A DNA stretch of 64,000 nucleotides, taken from assembly GCA_020847535.1 (NCBI GenBank), contig JADLBU010000106.1, positions 35,743-99,742 on the forward strand, written 5' to 3'. A program made the position numbers and the translations under genes. Position 1 is the first letter of the stretch. Each line of letters starts with the position of its first letter. Below, piece after piece: positions 7,812 to 16,661 of this stretch. The notes beneath the pieces were generated by a model, which saw nothing but the letters and a program-made list of their open reading frames with translations, had not been told where the DNA came from and did not search any database. This stretch comes from Phycisphaerales bacterium. GTDB taxonomy: Bacteria > Planctomycetota > Phycisphaerae > Phycisphaerales > UBA1924.

Positions 7812-9283
7812 CAACCCGCCCCTCCGGGAGACCGCATCCCCGGCGGTGAGCTGTGCGGCACGAACGATGGGCACAACCCCAGAAGCGTTGCCAGGAGCGC
7901 TCCGGTTTGCGCGTTGAGGTGCACCGGATCAAACGCGCTCACCAGCAGCAGCCCGACGAGCGCTCCTGCCGGCGCCCATTCGTATGCGCCGAACCGGCGC
8001 CAGCGATCGGTCCCCAGCACCCACGCGTTCCGCAATCCGATCACGATCACCGCGAGCGCGGGGATGAGCCCCGCAAGCCCCGTGGTCGCGGCGATGTGCA
8101 GGATCCCGTTGTGCGCGTGGTCGTGTACCGATTGCCCGCTCGCATCAACCCCGCGTGATGAGAGCATCTGTTGCACCGCCGGCTTGTACACGCCAGCACC
8201 CACACCTCCCCATGGATGATCCCGGAACAACTCCCACGCCCAGATTGCCATCCCGATGCGAGCGCCCGTGTCGGTGCGATATTCACCCTTCGCAAGTGCT
8301 GTCGCGATCTCCTGGCGAGCCAGCTCGAATCGCCGGGCAATCGATCCGCCGGTGAATTGCCAGCCGACGATCCCCGCGAATAGCAGGAGTACAACCACCG
8401 TGATCGCAACCGCTCGCCGCTTCCAGAGCCCCTCTCCGAGGGAGGGGTTGGGATGGGTTACTGCCGTACTTCCGTTGCCTTGTTGTCCACGGTTGCGACC
8501 AACCACCACCGCCGCGATCGCGCAGACAACGATCAGTCCAGCTCCAGCAACCCACGCCCCACGCGTCCCGCTCGCCAGAATCCCCGCCGTGGTGACCACG
8601 CACGCCAGCCCGGCGAGCAATCGCCTGCAAACCGGGCCCGGCAGCAGCAAACCCGGCAAGTGAAGGCCCAGGGCAGCTACCAGCACCGTCCCGCAGATCA
8701 CCGGTGGCCACCACCCGCTGTATCGATCCGCAGCCCGGTCCCATGTCGGCACCGGCCACCCGAGCTGCACATGGAGGAACTGTGAGAGCTGCGTCGCGTT
8801 TCCGATCAGGCACCCGATCCCCAGAGTCACGGCGAGCGATCGGCGATGCTGGATTACCGGCCACATCAGCCCCAGCGCCCACAACCAGCGCACCTGCCCC
8901 GCTTGCTCCAGCCATTGGCCCTGTCCGCCAATGGCCCACCACCGGCTGACCAACTGCACCACCCAGAAGCTCGCCGCCGCCACGAACAGTGGCTGGAGAA
9001 GCATCGACAGCACGTATCGCCAGTTCCGGTGCATCCGAATCAGGACCGCCACCAAGAGCGGGATCCCCGCGATCTCAACAAAGCTGACGGGCCAGGTCGC
9101 AAAGAAACACCAGAAATGTGCGCACAACAGGGTCGGCCGGCGCCCCCATACCCCATCCCAGGGGTCGGTCTCAAAGACCCGCCCGGTCTTCTCCCGGCTG
9201 ATCCAGCCCCCTGAGATCGCCCATTTCACCCAGCCACCGCCGCTGGAGGGCTGCCCGACGACGGATGCTGCCCTGCCCGGCAT
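7811..9283 (-). CDS. O-antigen ligase/polymerase-like membrane protein
   Basis: Polytopic membrane protein of about 490 residues with ten or so hydrophobic segments and a large periplasmic loop in the C-terminal third. The loop contains GMAIWAWELFRDHPWGGVG followed by HDHAHNGILHIAATTGLAG, the Wzy_C/RfaL pattern including the conserved His region. It probably transfers or polymerises a lipid-linked glycan. The open frame continues far upstream but that part is antisense to the coiled-coil gene; the ATG at 9283 is the best start. Residues about 277-290 (THPNPSLGEGLWKRR) are encoded by a palindromic repeat inserted between two hydrophobic segments. First gene of the gatCA operon. Confidence 0.82.
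   Translation of the reverse strand: MPGRAASVVGQPSSGGGWVKWAISGGWISREKTGRVFETDPWDGVWGRRPTLLCAHFWCFFATWPVSFVEIAGIPLLVAVLIRMHRNWRYVLSMLLQPLFVAAASFWVVQLVSRWWAIGGQGQWLEQAGQVRWLWALGLMWPVIQHRRSLAVTLGIGCLIGNATQLSQFLHVQLGWPVPTWDRAADRYSGWWPPVICGTVLVAALGLHLPGLLLPGPVCRRLLAGLACVVTTAGILASGTRGAWVAGAGLIVVCAIAAVVVGRNRGQQGNGSTAVTHPNPSLGEGLWKRRAVAITVVVLLLFAGIVGWQFTGGSIARRFELARQEIATALAKGEYRTDTGARIGMAIWAWELFRDHPWGGVGAGVYKPAVQQMLSSRGVDASGQSVHDHAHNGILHIAATTGLAGLIPALAVIVIGLRNAWVLGTDRWRRFGAYEWAPAGALVGLLLVSAFDPVHLNAQTGALLATLLGLCPSFVPHSSPPGMRSPGGAG
8427..8457. repeat. Palindromic repeat, copy A (inside ligase gene)
   Basis: GC-rich imperfect palindrome AGCCCCTC-TC-CGAGGGAGGGG followed by TTGGGATGGG. About 27 of 31 bases match copy B at 25944-25974, and the palindromic core matches copy C (inverted, 26070-26102). 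It is read in frame through the ligase gene as PNPSLGEGL. Confidence 0.7.
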
Positions 9284-9438
9284 CTGGATGGGTGGGCTTT
9301 CGGGGGTGTTGGGGGTGGATTCGGGTGTTTCCAAGGAATGAAACCGGGAGGACGGCCGATGGTAACAAGAGGGTAACGGGGCGACCTCACTCCCGCCTCG
9401 GGGTGAACCGCGGGGGTGGGAGCTGCGTCCCGGTGTGG

Positions 9439-9444
9439 TACCCT
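9439..9444 (+). promoter_or_regulatory. Putative -10 of the coiled-coil membrane gene
   Basis: TACCCT in the context GGTGTGGTACCCTTTG, about 50 bases before the ATG at 9497. It fits the GGTAnnnT pattern seen before several other genes here, but no clear -35 is present. Confidence 0.3.
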
Positions 9445-9496
9445 TTGCGAGGGCAGTGATCAGGTTCCGCGGGTGCGAAGCAAGGAAGAGCCAGCG

Positions 9497-11320
9497 ATGG
9501 AAGAGATCGGCAGAGTCGTACGGTCCGCCGCAAACCGGCTCCTCTTCACCAGCTTCCTGCGGGAGCTGATGGTGCTGGCGACCGCCGCGGTCATCGGGCT
9601 GTTCGTTGCGGTGTTCGTCCAGCGGCTCTTCGGACTCACCTGGCCGTGGCAGACGATCTTCATCAGCACCGGGGGCGCGGTGCTGCTGGGGGCGATCCTG
9701 GTTTCGGTCATCAAGCGCAAGGACTCGCTGGGTGTGGCGCGTGAGCTCGACGACCGCGCAGGCCTGCGCGAGAGCCTGAGCACCGCGATGTGCGTCAGCA
9801 AGGAAGAGGATCCCTGGAGCAAGGCCGTCGTGGAGACGGCTCGCCAGCGGGCGGTCTCGGTCAAGGTCCGCGATGCGGTCCCGATCGAAGCCCCGCGTCT
9901 CTGGCCCGTGACGGTTGCCGCCGCCGGGGCGCTCGTGCTCGCGTGGCTTGTCGTGCCCAACTGGGACATCCTCAAGATCCTCGCCAAGAAGGATGAGATC
10001 CAGAAGCAGCAGCAGGAACTGGTCGCCGCCAAGACCGATGTCGAGCAGCGCACCCAGAAGCTCGAAGCGCTCCTCGAGAAGGCCAAGGTCCAGCTCAAGG
10101 ATGAGAAGCCCGATGAGGCCACCGACCAGGCCAAGAAGGCGGAGGAACTCAAGAACCCCGAGGAAGTCCGCCGCGCAGCCGTCAAGCGCATCTCCGAGGT
10201 CGCCGACCGGCTCTCGCAGATGAAAGACAGCGAGAAGGCCCAGCAGATGGAGGCCCTCAAGGACCAGCTGCGCCAGCTCCGCCAGTCCACCGATGGCCCG
10301 CTCAACGAGTTCGAGCGCCAGCTCGCACGCGGCAACTTCGACAACGCCAAGAAGGAGCTCGAGGATCTCGCCAAGAAGATGTCCGAGGGCAGCATGTCCA
10401 AGGAGGACGCCGCCAAGGCCAAGGCACAGCTCGAGAACCTCTCCAAGCAACTGGACAAGATCGCCGCCGACAAGAAGGAGCTTCAGAACTCCCTCGAGAA
10501 GCAAGGTCTTACCAAGGAGCAGGCCAAGGAGCTCATGCAGAAGGCCGGCGCTGCGGATCCCAAGGAACTCCAGAAGGCCCTCGACCAGCTCAAGCAACTC
10601 TCTCCCGAGCAGAAAGAGCAGTTGATGAAGCAGGCGATGGCGCAGATGAAGGCCTCACAGCAGGCCCAGAAGATGGCCGAGCAGTGCAAGCAGGCCGGCG
10701 AGGGCATGCAGGGCAACAAGATGAACCAGGAAGGCATGGAGGGCATGCAGGGGATGATGGGTGAGCTCTCCGATTCCGAGCAGATGAGCCAGGAGATGGA
10801 TGCCGCAATGGCGGCGATGAAGGAGTGCAACGCCCAGCTCGCCGCCCTGAGCCAGTGCCTGGGTGGTAACGGCAATTGCCTCTCGGAGTTCGCCGGCATC
10901 GGCCAGTGGCGCGAGGGCGACACCAACAAGCAAGGTTCCGGCTCCGGCGGCCCTGGCCAGGGCCTGGGCCCCAGCCCCGAGGCAGCTCCCACCGACTACA
11001 AGATCGCGAAGGAGAAGGCCAACGTTAATACTCAGGACGGCCCGATCATCGGCAGCCGCCTGGTGTGGGGGGAGCAGATCCGCGGCGAATCGCACGCGGC
11101 CTTCTCCGAGGCCGTCGAGTCCAGCGACAAGGCCGCCAGCGAGGCCCTCGACAGCATGACCATCCCGCGCCAATACCACGGGGCGGTCAAGAGCTACTTC
11201 GGCACGCTCAAGGAAAAGGCCGACAAGAACGCCGCCACGAATAGCAAGCCCGCCGATGGCAAGGCTCCAGCGCAACCCGCCAAGCCCGCGACCGACGCCA
11301 AGGATTCGAGCGGAAAGTAA
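9497..11320 (+). CDS. Coiled-coil membrane protein (DUF4175-like)
   Basis: Protein of 607 residues with no assignable catalytic motif. Two hydrophobic segments near residues 20-45 and 52-72 and a third near 138-155 anchor it; then comes a long Lys/Glu/Gln-rich coiled coil (about residues 165-400), a Met/Gln/Gly-rich stretch, and a conserved-looking tail with MTIPRQYHGAVKSYFGTL. That layout, especially the tail with IPxxYxxxVxxYF, resembles DUF4175-type proteins encoded with MoxR/BatA genes in planctomycetes and Bacteroidetes (recalled, not searched). ATG at 9497 is chosen because it follows a purine-rich AAGGAAGAG and begins the amphipathic/hydrophobic region; the frame is open to 9416. Codon bias (strong GAG/AAG, C-ending) is that of a highly expressed native gene. 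Confidence 0.75.
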   Translation: MEEIGRVVRSAANRLLFTSFLRELMVLATAAVIGLFVAVFVQRLFGLTWPWQTIFISTGGAVLLGAILVSVIKRKDSLGVARELDDRAGLRESLSTAMCVSKEEDPWSKAVVETARQRAVSVKVRDAVPIEAPRLWPVTVAAAGALVLAWLVVPNWDILKILAKKDEIQKQQQELVAAKTDVEQRTQKLEALLEKAKVQLKDEKPDEATDQAKKAEELKNPEEVRRAAVKRISEVADRLSQMKDSEKAQQMEALKDQLRQLRQSTDGPLNEFERQLARGNFDNAKKELEDLAKKMSEGSMSKEDAAKAKAQLENLSKQLDKIAADKKELQNSLEKQGLTKEQAKELMQKAGAADPKELQKALDQLKQLSPEQKEQLMKQAMAQMKASQQAQKMAEQCKQAGEGMQGNKMNQEGMEGMQGMMGELSDSEQMSQEMDAAMAAMKECNAQLAALSQCLGGNGNCLSEFAGIGQWREGDTNKQGSGSGGPGQGLGPSPEAAPTDYKIAKEKANVNTQDGPIIGSRLVWGEQIRGESHAAFSEAVESSDKAASEALDSMTIPRQYHGAVKSYFGTLKEKADKNAATNSKPADGKAPAQPAKPATDAKDSSGK

Positions 11321-11362
11321 TGTGTGATGCCGACGCGCGGGCTACGTTCGTGGCCGAGCCGC

Positions 11363-11380
11363 GACCGCAAGGGTGCGGTC
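11363..11380. terminator. Hairpin between convergent genes
   Basis: Perfect 7-bp stem GACCGCA / TGCGGTC with an AGGG loop, extendable by a GCCG/CGGC outer stem. It lies between the 3' ends of the coiled-coil gene and the PEP-CTERM gene and touches the stop codon of the latter. No U-tract, so termination is only suggested by position. Confidence 0.4.
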
Positions 11381-12074
11381 ATCGGCGGCGACGACCGGCG
11401 GCGAGCATGATCCCGGAAATCCCAAGCGCTGACGGCGCGGGGATCTGGACGATCTGGAGGCCGTTGATGACGCTGGTCTGGCTTTCCTCACCGGTGCCCT
11501 GAAAGTACGCGACGACGAATAGAGTTTGGTTGCCTGTGATCGCAAAATCGTACGTGCAGTACGTCTCCCCGAGAATCTGATGACCCGGCCATGCAGCGTT
11601 GTAGTCAACAACGGCCCTAGACTTCGAGCCCGTCTGTGGATCGACAAAGTCAAACACACTTTGGAAGTCGCCGAAGAGGGATCCTGCCCATCCGTATACA
11701 AAGGCTCGGTACTGCCCTGGCATCAATCCGGCTACTTGAAGCATCGATGATCCCACGGAACTCGCGCCCGAGTAATCTTCGATGAGCTTTTGATCATCAT
11801 CGCCCGCGCCAGGCACTTCCAGCGTTCCTCTGTTTCCATCAAAATAAAACGTCACGCCAGTTGAGTTCCCGGAAACTTCCTTCGCTCCGGTCAACAGGCC
11901 TACCTGCAGGTTCCAGAAACCGGTCTGGCTGGCTCCGCCGCCATATGCCGAGGTTGGGACGGTCGAGCCAGGATTGCCGATGTCCACGTTGAAGCTCTGT
12001 GCGAAGCTCACCGGCGCAAGCACGCTCAACGCAGCCACGGCTGCACAGTACCCATGAAGTGAGATTCGCTTCAT
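11379..12074 (-). CDS. PEP-CTERM-like secreted protein
   Basis: Exported protein of 231 residues, function unknown. It has a Sec signal peptide (MKRISLHGYCAAVAALSVLA.. with cleavage near SFAQ), a beta-rich body, and a C-terminal sorting tail: IPAPSALG, a short hydrophobic stretch, then a run of Arg. This is the variant PEP-CTERM signal common in planctomycetes, which would be recognised by an exosortase and lead to surface anchoring or release. Start ATG at 12074 is chosen because the signal peptide begins there; nine extra codons to 12101 add nothing. A minus-strand TAGATT at 12110-12105 is a possible -10 element. Confidence 0.8.
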   Translation of the reverse strand: MKRISLHGYCAAVAALSVLAPVSFAQSFNVDIGNPGSTVPTSAYGGGASQTGFWNLQVGLLTGAKEVSGNSTGVTFYFDGNRGTLEVPGAGDDDQKLIEDYSGASSVGSSMLQVAGLMPGQYRAFVYGWAGSLFGDFQSVFDFVDPQTGSKSRAVVDYNAAWPGHQILGETYCTYDFAITGNQTLFVVAYFQGTGEESQTSVINGLQIVQIPAPSALGISGIMLAAGRRRR

Positions 12075-12169
12075 GCTCACGAAGGTACCCGAGCCATTCA
12101 AGAGAATCTAGAGGTTTTTGGAACACCCGATACTGTTTGTCGGTTTGAATTCTTACAAGGAGTGAACAC

Positions 12170-12262
12170 ATGACACTCAAGAAGGTCAAGTTTAACGGCG
12201 GCGTGATACTGAACCCCCCCCCTAACGTGGTCGTTCTCGCGAGGTTCTCCGTCGTTGACTGA
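12170..12262 (+). CDS. Short ORF with strong RBS; possible true start of the next gene
   Basis: Thirty codons starting at ATG 12170 with the best Shine-Dalgarno sequence of this region (AAGGAG, ending 7 bases before the ATG). The reading frame passes through a run of nine C (12214-12222) and stops at 12260-12262, overlapping the TTG from which the following 977-codon frame can begin. Removing one C from the run joins this start in frame to the long ORF. It may be a real 30-residue leader peptide, a phase-variable or programmed-frameshift start, or the result of a homopolymer sequencing error. Confidence 0.5.
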   Translation: MTLKKVKFNGGVILNPPPNVVVLARFSVVD

Positions 12263-15188
12263 GGATGGACAATCAGTCGGCAGTAATTCCGCACGTTATA
12301 CACCCTACAAACTTCTTTGTGGTGCTCCCGCTTTGGAACTGCTCGTTTCCGCGAACCGGCAGTACATTGTGGGAGGTGGCCACTGGTCAAATGGATCCCC
12401 GGCATGGGTCCTCTGGACAAAGGCGGGAAGCACAAGCACCGTTGACATCTTCGTCGGCAGCTTCTCCACCTCGTTCGATCACACCGACATTTGGACGGAA
12501 ATCGTGCCGAGCGTCTTTGACGACGACTTGTTGCTCGGATCCGAGCTGCCATGGCGGGAAATCCCACGCGCTTTCGCAATTGCCGATGGACTCGTGCTAG
12601 CGGCTACAACAAGCTTCGACACCAACGAAGATGTCCGAAAGTCGGTCGCTCTCGTGTGGTGGAATCCGTCGTCCCTTGCTTGGGAACGAGCTGAAAGAAC
12701 TCCCGCTCGAGAGCCCTATGCAGACCGCGGACAGACTTGGATGCTCACAGGTCCGTGGTGCAAAGGCCGGGACACCAACGCCATCACCGACTGCTTTGTC
12801 GCGATGGTCGACTACAGAAATAAGAACGAAGATCCAGAACTCGATGCCCTGGGGGGATTCCTGGTACTCGCGCGGGCGACCAGAGACGACGACACATCGG
12901 ACTGGGATCCACCGACAGCGCAGGTCGTCTACGAGGCGACTTTCCCCGATTTCGATGGCGGCGCTGATTCCGATCACCGCATCGACGATGGCATTCACAC
13001 CCACTCCGGAAGCGTGCTTTTCACGGGTGAGACGGGGATGATCGTGACTATCTCGATCGGGGACGGCAGGCCCAACAACCGTCTGGTGACGCTCGCTCGA
13101 TCGAACTTTGCCGACTTTGACGATGGGCAGGCCAAGGAACCAGAGCCGCCATCGCCGAGCGACCCCGGGGATGGCAGCACGTACCCGCCGCCCTATGAAA
13201 CCCAGAATGGCTGGACGACCTACGAGGATCGGGAGGGGCAGCGTAGGCGGATTCGCTTCACGGATGCTGCATGGATCGCCAGCGCCAAGACACTCCAGCA
13301 CGAAGCATTTACACGCTACATCCACACGATCGACTGGCCGATCGAGATCACCGACGGGAACAGCGGCAACGGCAGCGGCGTGGTGCTTATCAAAGGCAAG
13401 ACCGCCGACGACACACTCCTTCTCAACCGTGCGATCAACAGCGCCAATGCTTCTGTGGACGGCCAGGTCTACTGCGGCTCTTCATCCCAGATCATCGGTC
13501 AAGCGCCGCTGTCGGATGATGACGCCATCCTCCTGGGCAGCGACGAGAGCATCACCATGCTCCTTCGGACAACCATCACCGATGCGGAAGACCGCATCCT
13601 GCCCGAGGTTGTGTATGGCATGCCGACGGAGATCCGTCGCGGCACGGGTGGTCAGGATGACATCCTCAACTGGAATTGCTTCCTGATCTACTGCGCGCTT
13701 CCGCGCAAGGGCGAGCACTACGCGGCGATCGTCGAGGGAGGGAACATCGGCGGCTGGCAGGATCTGCGGAACGCATCCAGCCTTCTGTACTCGAAGGATG
13801 GGGAAACTTGGAGCCAGGCCTTCGCACTCCAAGACAATGCACATCCGACGTGCGCGTTTTATGGCACCAGCCATCTTATCTTCCCGTTGCGGAAGATCGG
13901 TGGACAGGCCACCGAGCATGTCGCGCTGGCCAAGATCCCCGTGCCTGCAATCATCAAGGCCCGGCCGATCTCGATAAGCCCGGGCGGCACCAACATCCTC
14001 AGGGCCTCGGGCTGGGATTCGGAGAACCTCGAGGAAATATTCGTCGGAGCAAACATTCCGCAGTTCAGCAACAACTTGTCCCCAGTCGATCGCTCCGACC
14101 TGGCGACCATGTTCAATCACCCCGTCGCGGCTCCGCCCTGCTTCGGACCGATCTTCCGGGTGCGGATGACCGAATCATCCTACCTGGGCGTTTTGAAGAT
14201 CGCCAGCGGCATCGCGGAGGGGGAGCAGCTTCGCCTGCGATATTTCGTGCACCTCCTCCAACCGCCGCTCGCACCGAGTGGTGACCCCACCTCCGAAGAC
14301 ATCGAAAACTCCGCTGTCGCAGGCGCGCTTCGCTGGACTTTCGGATACGGAGACTTCTATAGCGGCACCAAGACCCGACCGGCCGACAACCGCGCGATCG
14401 GCGGCACAGGCTGGATACCCATCACGCACTTCATCGACACAGCGGATTTTTCGCCAGGCTCATGGCCGGTCGATCTCGTAGCCGAGGTCGTGGGCGCTTC
14501 GACCCAGTTTATCAGGCAAGACTTTCTGATCGCGATGGACTACATCGTCAGGGACGGCGGCGAGGATGCGCGCCCGGAATGCCCAGTGCAGCCTCTGCAG
14601 TGGCCCGAAGGCATCAATCCGACGGTCGAGGACCAACTGACGATCTCTGGCCTTTCGTGCGGCTCGAACTGGACAATCTATGCCGGTGGGCGGATTCCAG
14701 ACTTCGGCGCGGACTATTTCAGCGGACAAAATGGCCTGCCGGACAATCCCGCATTCACGTTGTGGCAATCCAACTCTTCCTTCATCAAGGTCTTCATTGA
14801 TCGTTACACGGCGGATCCCGCGGACGGCACGGCAGTCCGATTCAAGGATCACAACGGCGATCAGATCGTGGTTCGCATGCCCTCAGGCCTTCCCACCAAC
14901 TTTGAGCAGCCGTTCTTCCCGCTGCGCGGGCGGCAATTCCTGATCGGGATCTCGAAGATCGGCACCGGATCGAACAACTATCGCGTGTGGGTGTCGATCG
15001 GCGGCACGGTGGTCGCCGTGGCGACCGGAACGCTCGCCAACGTCCAGCCCGGCAAGATCAAGACCGGAGATGAGAACAACGAGAACCCCGATGGGCTTGA
15101 CTACTTCGGGTTCGCCGTGGATTCCACCACGGCGACCAGCGAGGCCGATGGCAAGACGGCGCTCCAGACGCTGAGTTTCCTGCTCTGA
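12255..15188 (+). CDS. Large orphan protein with an Asp-box-like motif
   Basis: Not assignable to a known family. The frame is open from 12213 and its first usable start is a TTG at 12255 without a good ribosome-binding site. The 977 residues are beta-rich, with many Asp, Gly, Trp and Thr; one Asp-box-like motif (SKDGETW, near residue 515) hints at a beta-propeller section, and the last 200 residues (from about EGINPTVEDQL) look like a separate beta-sandwich domain. There is no signal peptide, no membrane segment and no planctomycete sorting tail, unlike other large beta proteins here. Base composition in the first kilobase is clearly lower in GC and less C-biased at third positions than in the neighbours, suggesting transfer. 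Convergent with pgi, six bases apart. Confidence 0.65.
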   Translation: MTEDGQSVGSNSARYTPYKLLCGAPALELLVSANRQYIVGGGHWSNGSPAWVLWTKAGSTSTVDIFVGSFSTSFDHTDIWTEIVPSVFDDDLLLGSELPWREIPRAFAIADGLVLAATTSFDTNEDVRKSVALVWWNPSSLAWERAERTPAREPYADRGQTWMLTGPWCKGRDTNAITDCFVAMVDYRNKNEDPELDALGGFLVLARATRDDDTSDWDPPTAQVVYEATFPDFDGGADSDHRIDDGIHTHSGSVLFTGETGMIVTISIGDGRPNNRLVTLARSNFADFDDGQAKEPEPPSPSDPGDGSTYPPPYETQNGWTTYEDREGQRRRIRFTDAAWIASAKTLQHEAFTRYIHTIDWPIEITDGNSGNGSGVVLIKGKTADDTLLLNRAINSANASVDGQVYCGSSSQIIGQAPLSDDDAILLGSDESITMLLRTTITDAEDRILPEVVYGMPTEIRRGTGGQDDILNWNCFLIYCALPRKGEHYAAIVEGGNIGGWQDLRNASSLLYSKDGETWSQAFALQDNAHPTCAFYGTSHLIFPLRKIGGQATEHVALAKIPVPAIIKARPISISPGGTNILRASGWDSENLEEIFVGANIPQFSNNLSPVDRSDLATMFNHPVAAPPCFGPIFRVRMTESSYLGVLKIASGIAEGEQLRLRYFVHLLQPPLAPSGDPTSEDIENSAVAGALRWTFGYGDFYSGTKTRPADNRAIGGTGWIPITHFIDTADFSPGSWPVDLVAEVVGASTQFIRQDFLIAMDYIVRDGGEDARPECPVQPLQWPEGINPTVEDQLTISGLSCGSNWTIYAGGRIPDFGADYFSGQNGLPDNPAFTLWQSNSSFIKVFIDRYTADPADGTAVRFKDHNGDQIVVRMPSGLPTNFEQPFFPLRGRQFLIGISKIGTGSNNYRVWVSIGGTVVAVATGTLANVQPGKIKTGDENNENPDGLDYFGFAVDSTTATSEADGKTALQTLSFLL

Positions 15189-15194
15189 CGGAAA

Positions 15195-16613
15195 TCACAT
15201 TTTCCACCGTGTCCCCGTCAGCGTCCCATCCACCGCGCGCTTGTGCTCCTCGTATCCCTTCCGCCCCATCAGCCCGAAGGTCGCCTGCTTGCCGAGTTCG
15301 ACCGCAGGCTGGTCGTAGGCATCGATGTTGAGCATCAGCCCCGCGTAGCTGGTCGCCACCTGCCACAGCCAGATGAACTGCCCGACGTGGAAGGCATCGA
15401 TCTGGGGGAACGTGATGGTGTAGTTGGGGCGCTGGCTCTCGACGAGGGCGTACTCGGTCGCGCGTTTCTCAGCGGCCATCAGCTGCGACATGGGCCGGCC
15501 CTCGAGGTACGCGATCGCCTCCACGCCAAGGCCCGTCGGGATCGGGGCCTCGTGGCGGAACTTCGCCGTTTCGACCAGTCCCAGCACCTTGTCGTTGGGG
15601 CCTTCGCGATAGAGCTGCACCTGCGAGTGCTGATCGGTGGTTCCCAGCGCCTTGATGGGTGTGAATCCCGCGAACACCGTCTCGCCGGTGCGGTCTACGC
15701 GTTTGCCCAGGGACTCTGCCCAGAGCTGGCGATACCAGTCGGCGAGCAGGTAGAGCGCGTTGCAGTACGGCATCATGACGTGGTTGGTCTTGCCCTTTGT
15801 GGTGCCCAGTTCGACCAGCAGGAACGCGAGCATCGCCGCCGGGTTCTTGAGCAGGTCCGGCTCCCGGCATGCGCTGTCCATCTCCGCAGCGCCGGCGAGC
15901 AGGGCCTCGATGTCGATCCCGCACATTGCCGCCGAGAAGAGCCCGACCGGGGAGAGCACACTGAACCTTCCGCCCACACCGTCGGGCACGGGCAGGGTCG
16001 CGAACCCCTCGCGATCGCAGATCTGCCGCATCGTGCCCTTCGCCGGGTCGGTGATCGCCACGATGTTCTTGCCGTACGCTGCGCCCAGCGCCTTCTTGAG
16101 GGCATCCCGGATGATCATGAACTGTGCCGCCGTCTCGGCGGTCTCGCCGGACTTGCTGACGACGTTGAAGAGCGTCTTGGATAACCCGCCGGGGCACGCA
16201 GCGCAGAACTCCAGGGCAGAGCCGAAATACTCGGGATCGACGTTGTCGATGACGAAGATCCGCGGTCCCTTGCGCTTGGCGCCATCGAGCAGGTTGTGGG
16301 TCGCCGGGTTCAGCGCCGACTGCAGCGCGATGTTGCCCAGGGCCGAGCCGCCGATCCCCAGCACGATCATGTTGTCGAACTTGCCAGCGCAGCTCTCGGC
16401 GACTTGCCTCACCTGGCGTATGTGGTCTGACTTCACGGGATCCAGCGGCAGGCTTCGCCAGCGCTCCCACCCCTTGCCGCGCGTTTTCTCCAGGCTCGCG
16501 GTGAGGTTGCGGATGTTCTGCGCGGGTTGTCCAGCCGGGTCGAAGACCGCGGCATCAAGCCCGTGGGAGCCCACGCGATCGGACAGGCAATTGGCGTAAT
16601 CGAGCCTCAGCAT
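15195..16613 (-). CDS. pgi: Glucose-6-phosphate isomerase
   Basis: Interconverts glucose 6-phosphate and fructose 6-phosphate. The phosphosugar-binding motif VLGIGGSALGN and downstream SIS-fold elements (VVSKSGETAETA, near residue 170; KTNHVMMPY; TDQHSQVQLYREG with the catalytic His region) are clear. ATG at 16613 (MLRLDYANCL) is chosen over the open-frame extension to 16649, giving 472 residues, close to Bacillus-type enzymes. Convergent with the orphan gene; about 50 bases from the end of asnB on the same strand. Confidence 0.94.
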   Translation of the reverse strand: MLRLDYANCLSDRVGSHGLDAAVFDPAGQPAQNIRNLTASLEKTRGKGWERWRSLPLDPVKSDHIRQVRQVAESCAGKFDNMIVLGIGGSALGNIALQSALNPATHNLLDGAKRKGPRIFVIDNVDPEYFGSALEFCAACPGGLSKTLFNVVSKSGETAETAAQFMIIRDALKKALGAAYGKNIVAITDPAKGTMRQICDREGFATLPVPDGVGGRFSVLSPVGLFSAAMCGIDIEALLAGAAEMDSACREPDLLKNPAAMLAFLLVELGTTKGKTNHVMMPYCNALYLLADWYRQLWAESLGKRVDRTGETVFAGFTPIKALGTTDQHSQVQLYREGPNDKVLGLVETAKFRHEAPIPTGLGVEAIAYLEGRPMSQLMAAEKRATEYALVESQRPNYTITFPQIDAFHVGQFIWLWQVATSYAGLMLNIDAYDQPAVELGKQATFGLMGRKGYEEHKRAVDGTLTGTRWKM

Positions 16614-16661
16614 GGCGAGCAGGGTAGAGACCCACGCGGCGGCTCGCACGCGAGCGGTTAT

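Noticed and set aside
9284..10597. Minus-strand open frame continuing upstream of the O-antigen ligase-like gene, Leu-rich
   Set aside because: It is antisense to the well-supported coiled-coil gene; the Leu richness is the complement of its Lys/Glu/Gln codons. The ligase is taken to start at 9283.
12255..15188. Orphan gene as a sialidase
   Set aside because: Only one Asp-box-like motif and no arginine triad or signal peptide; the resemblance is too weak.
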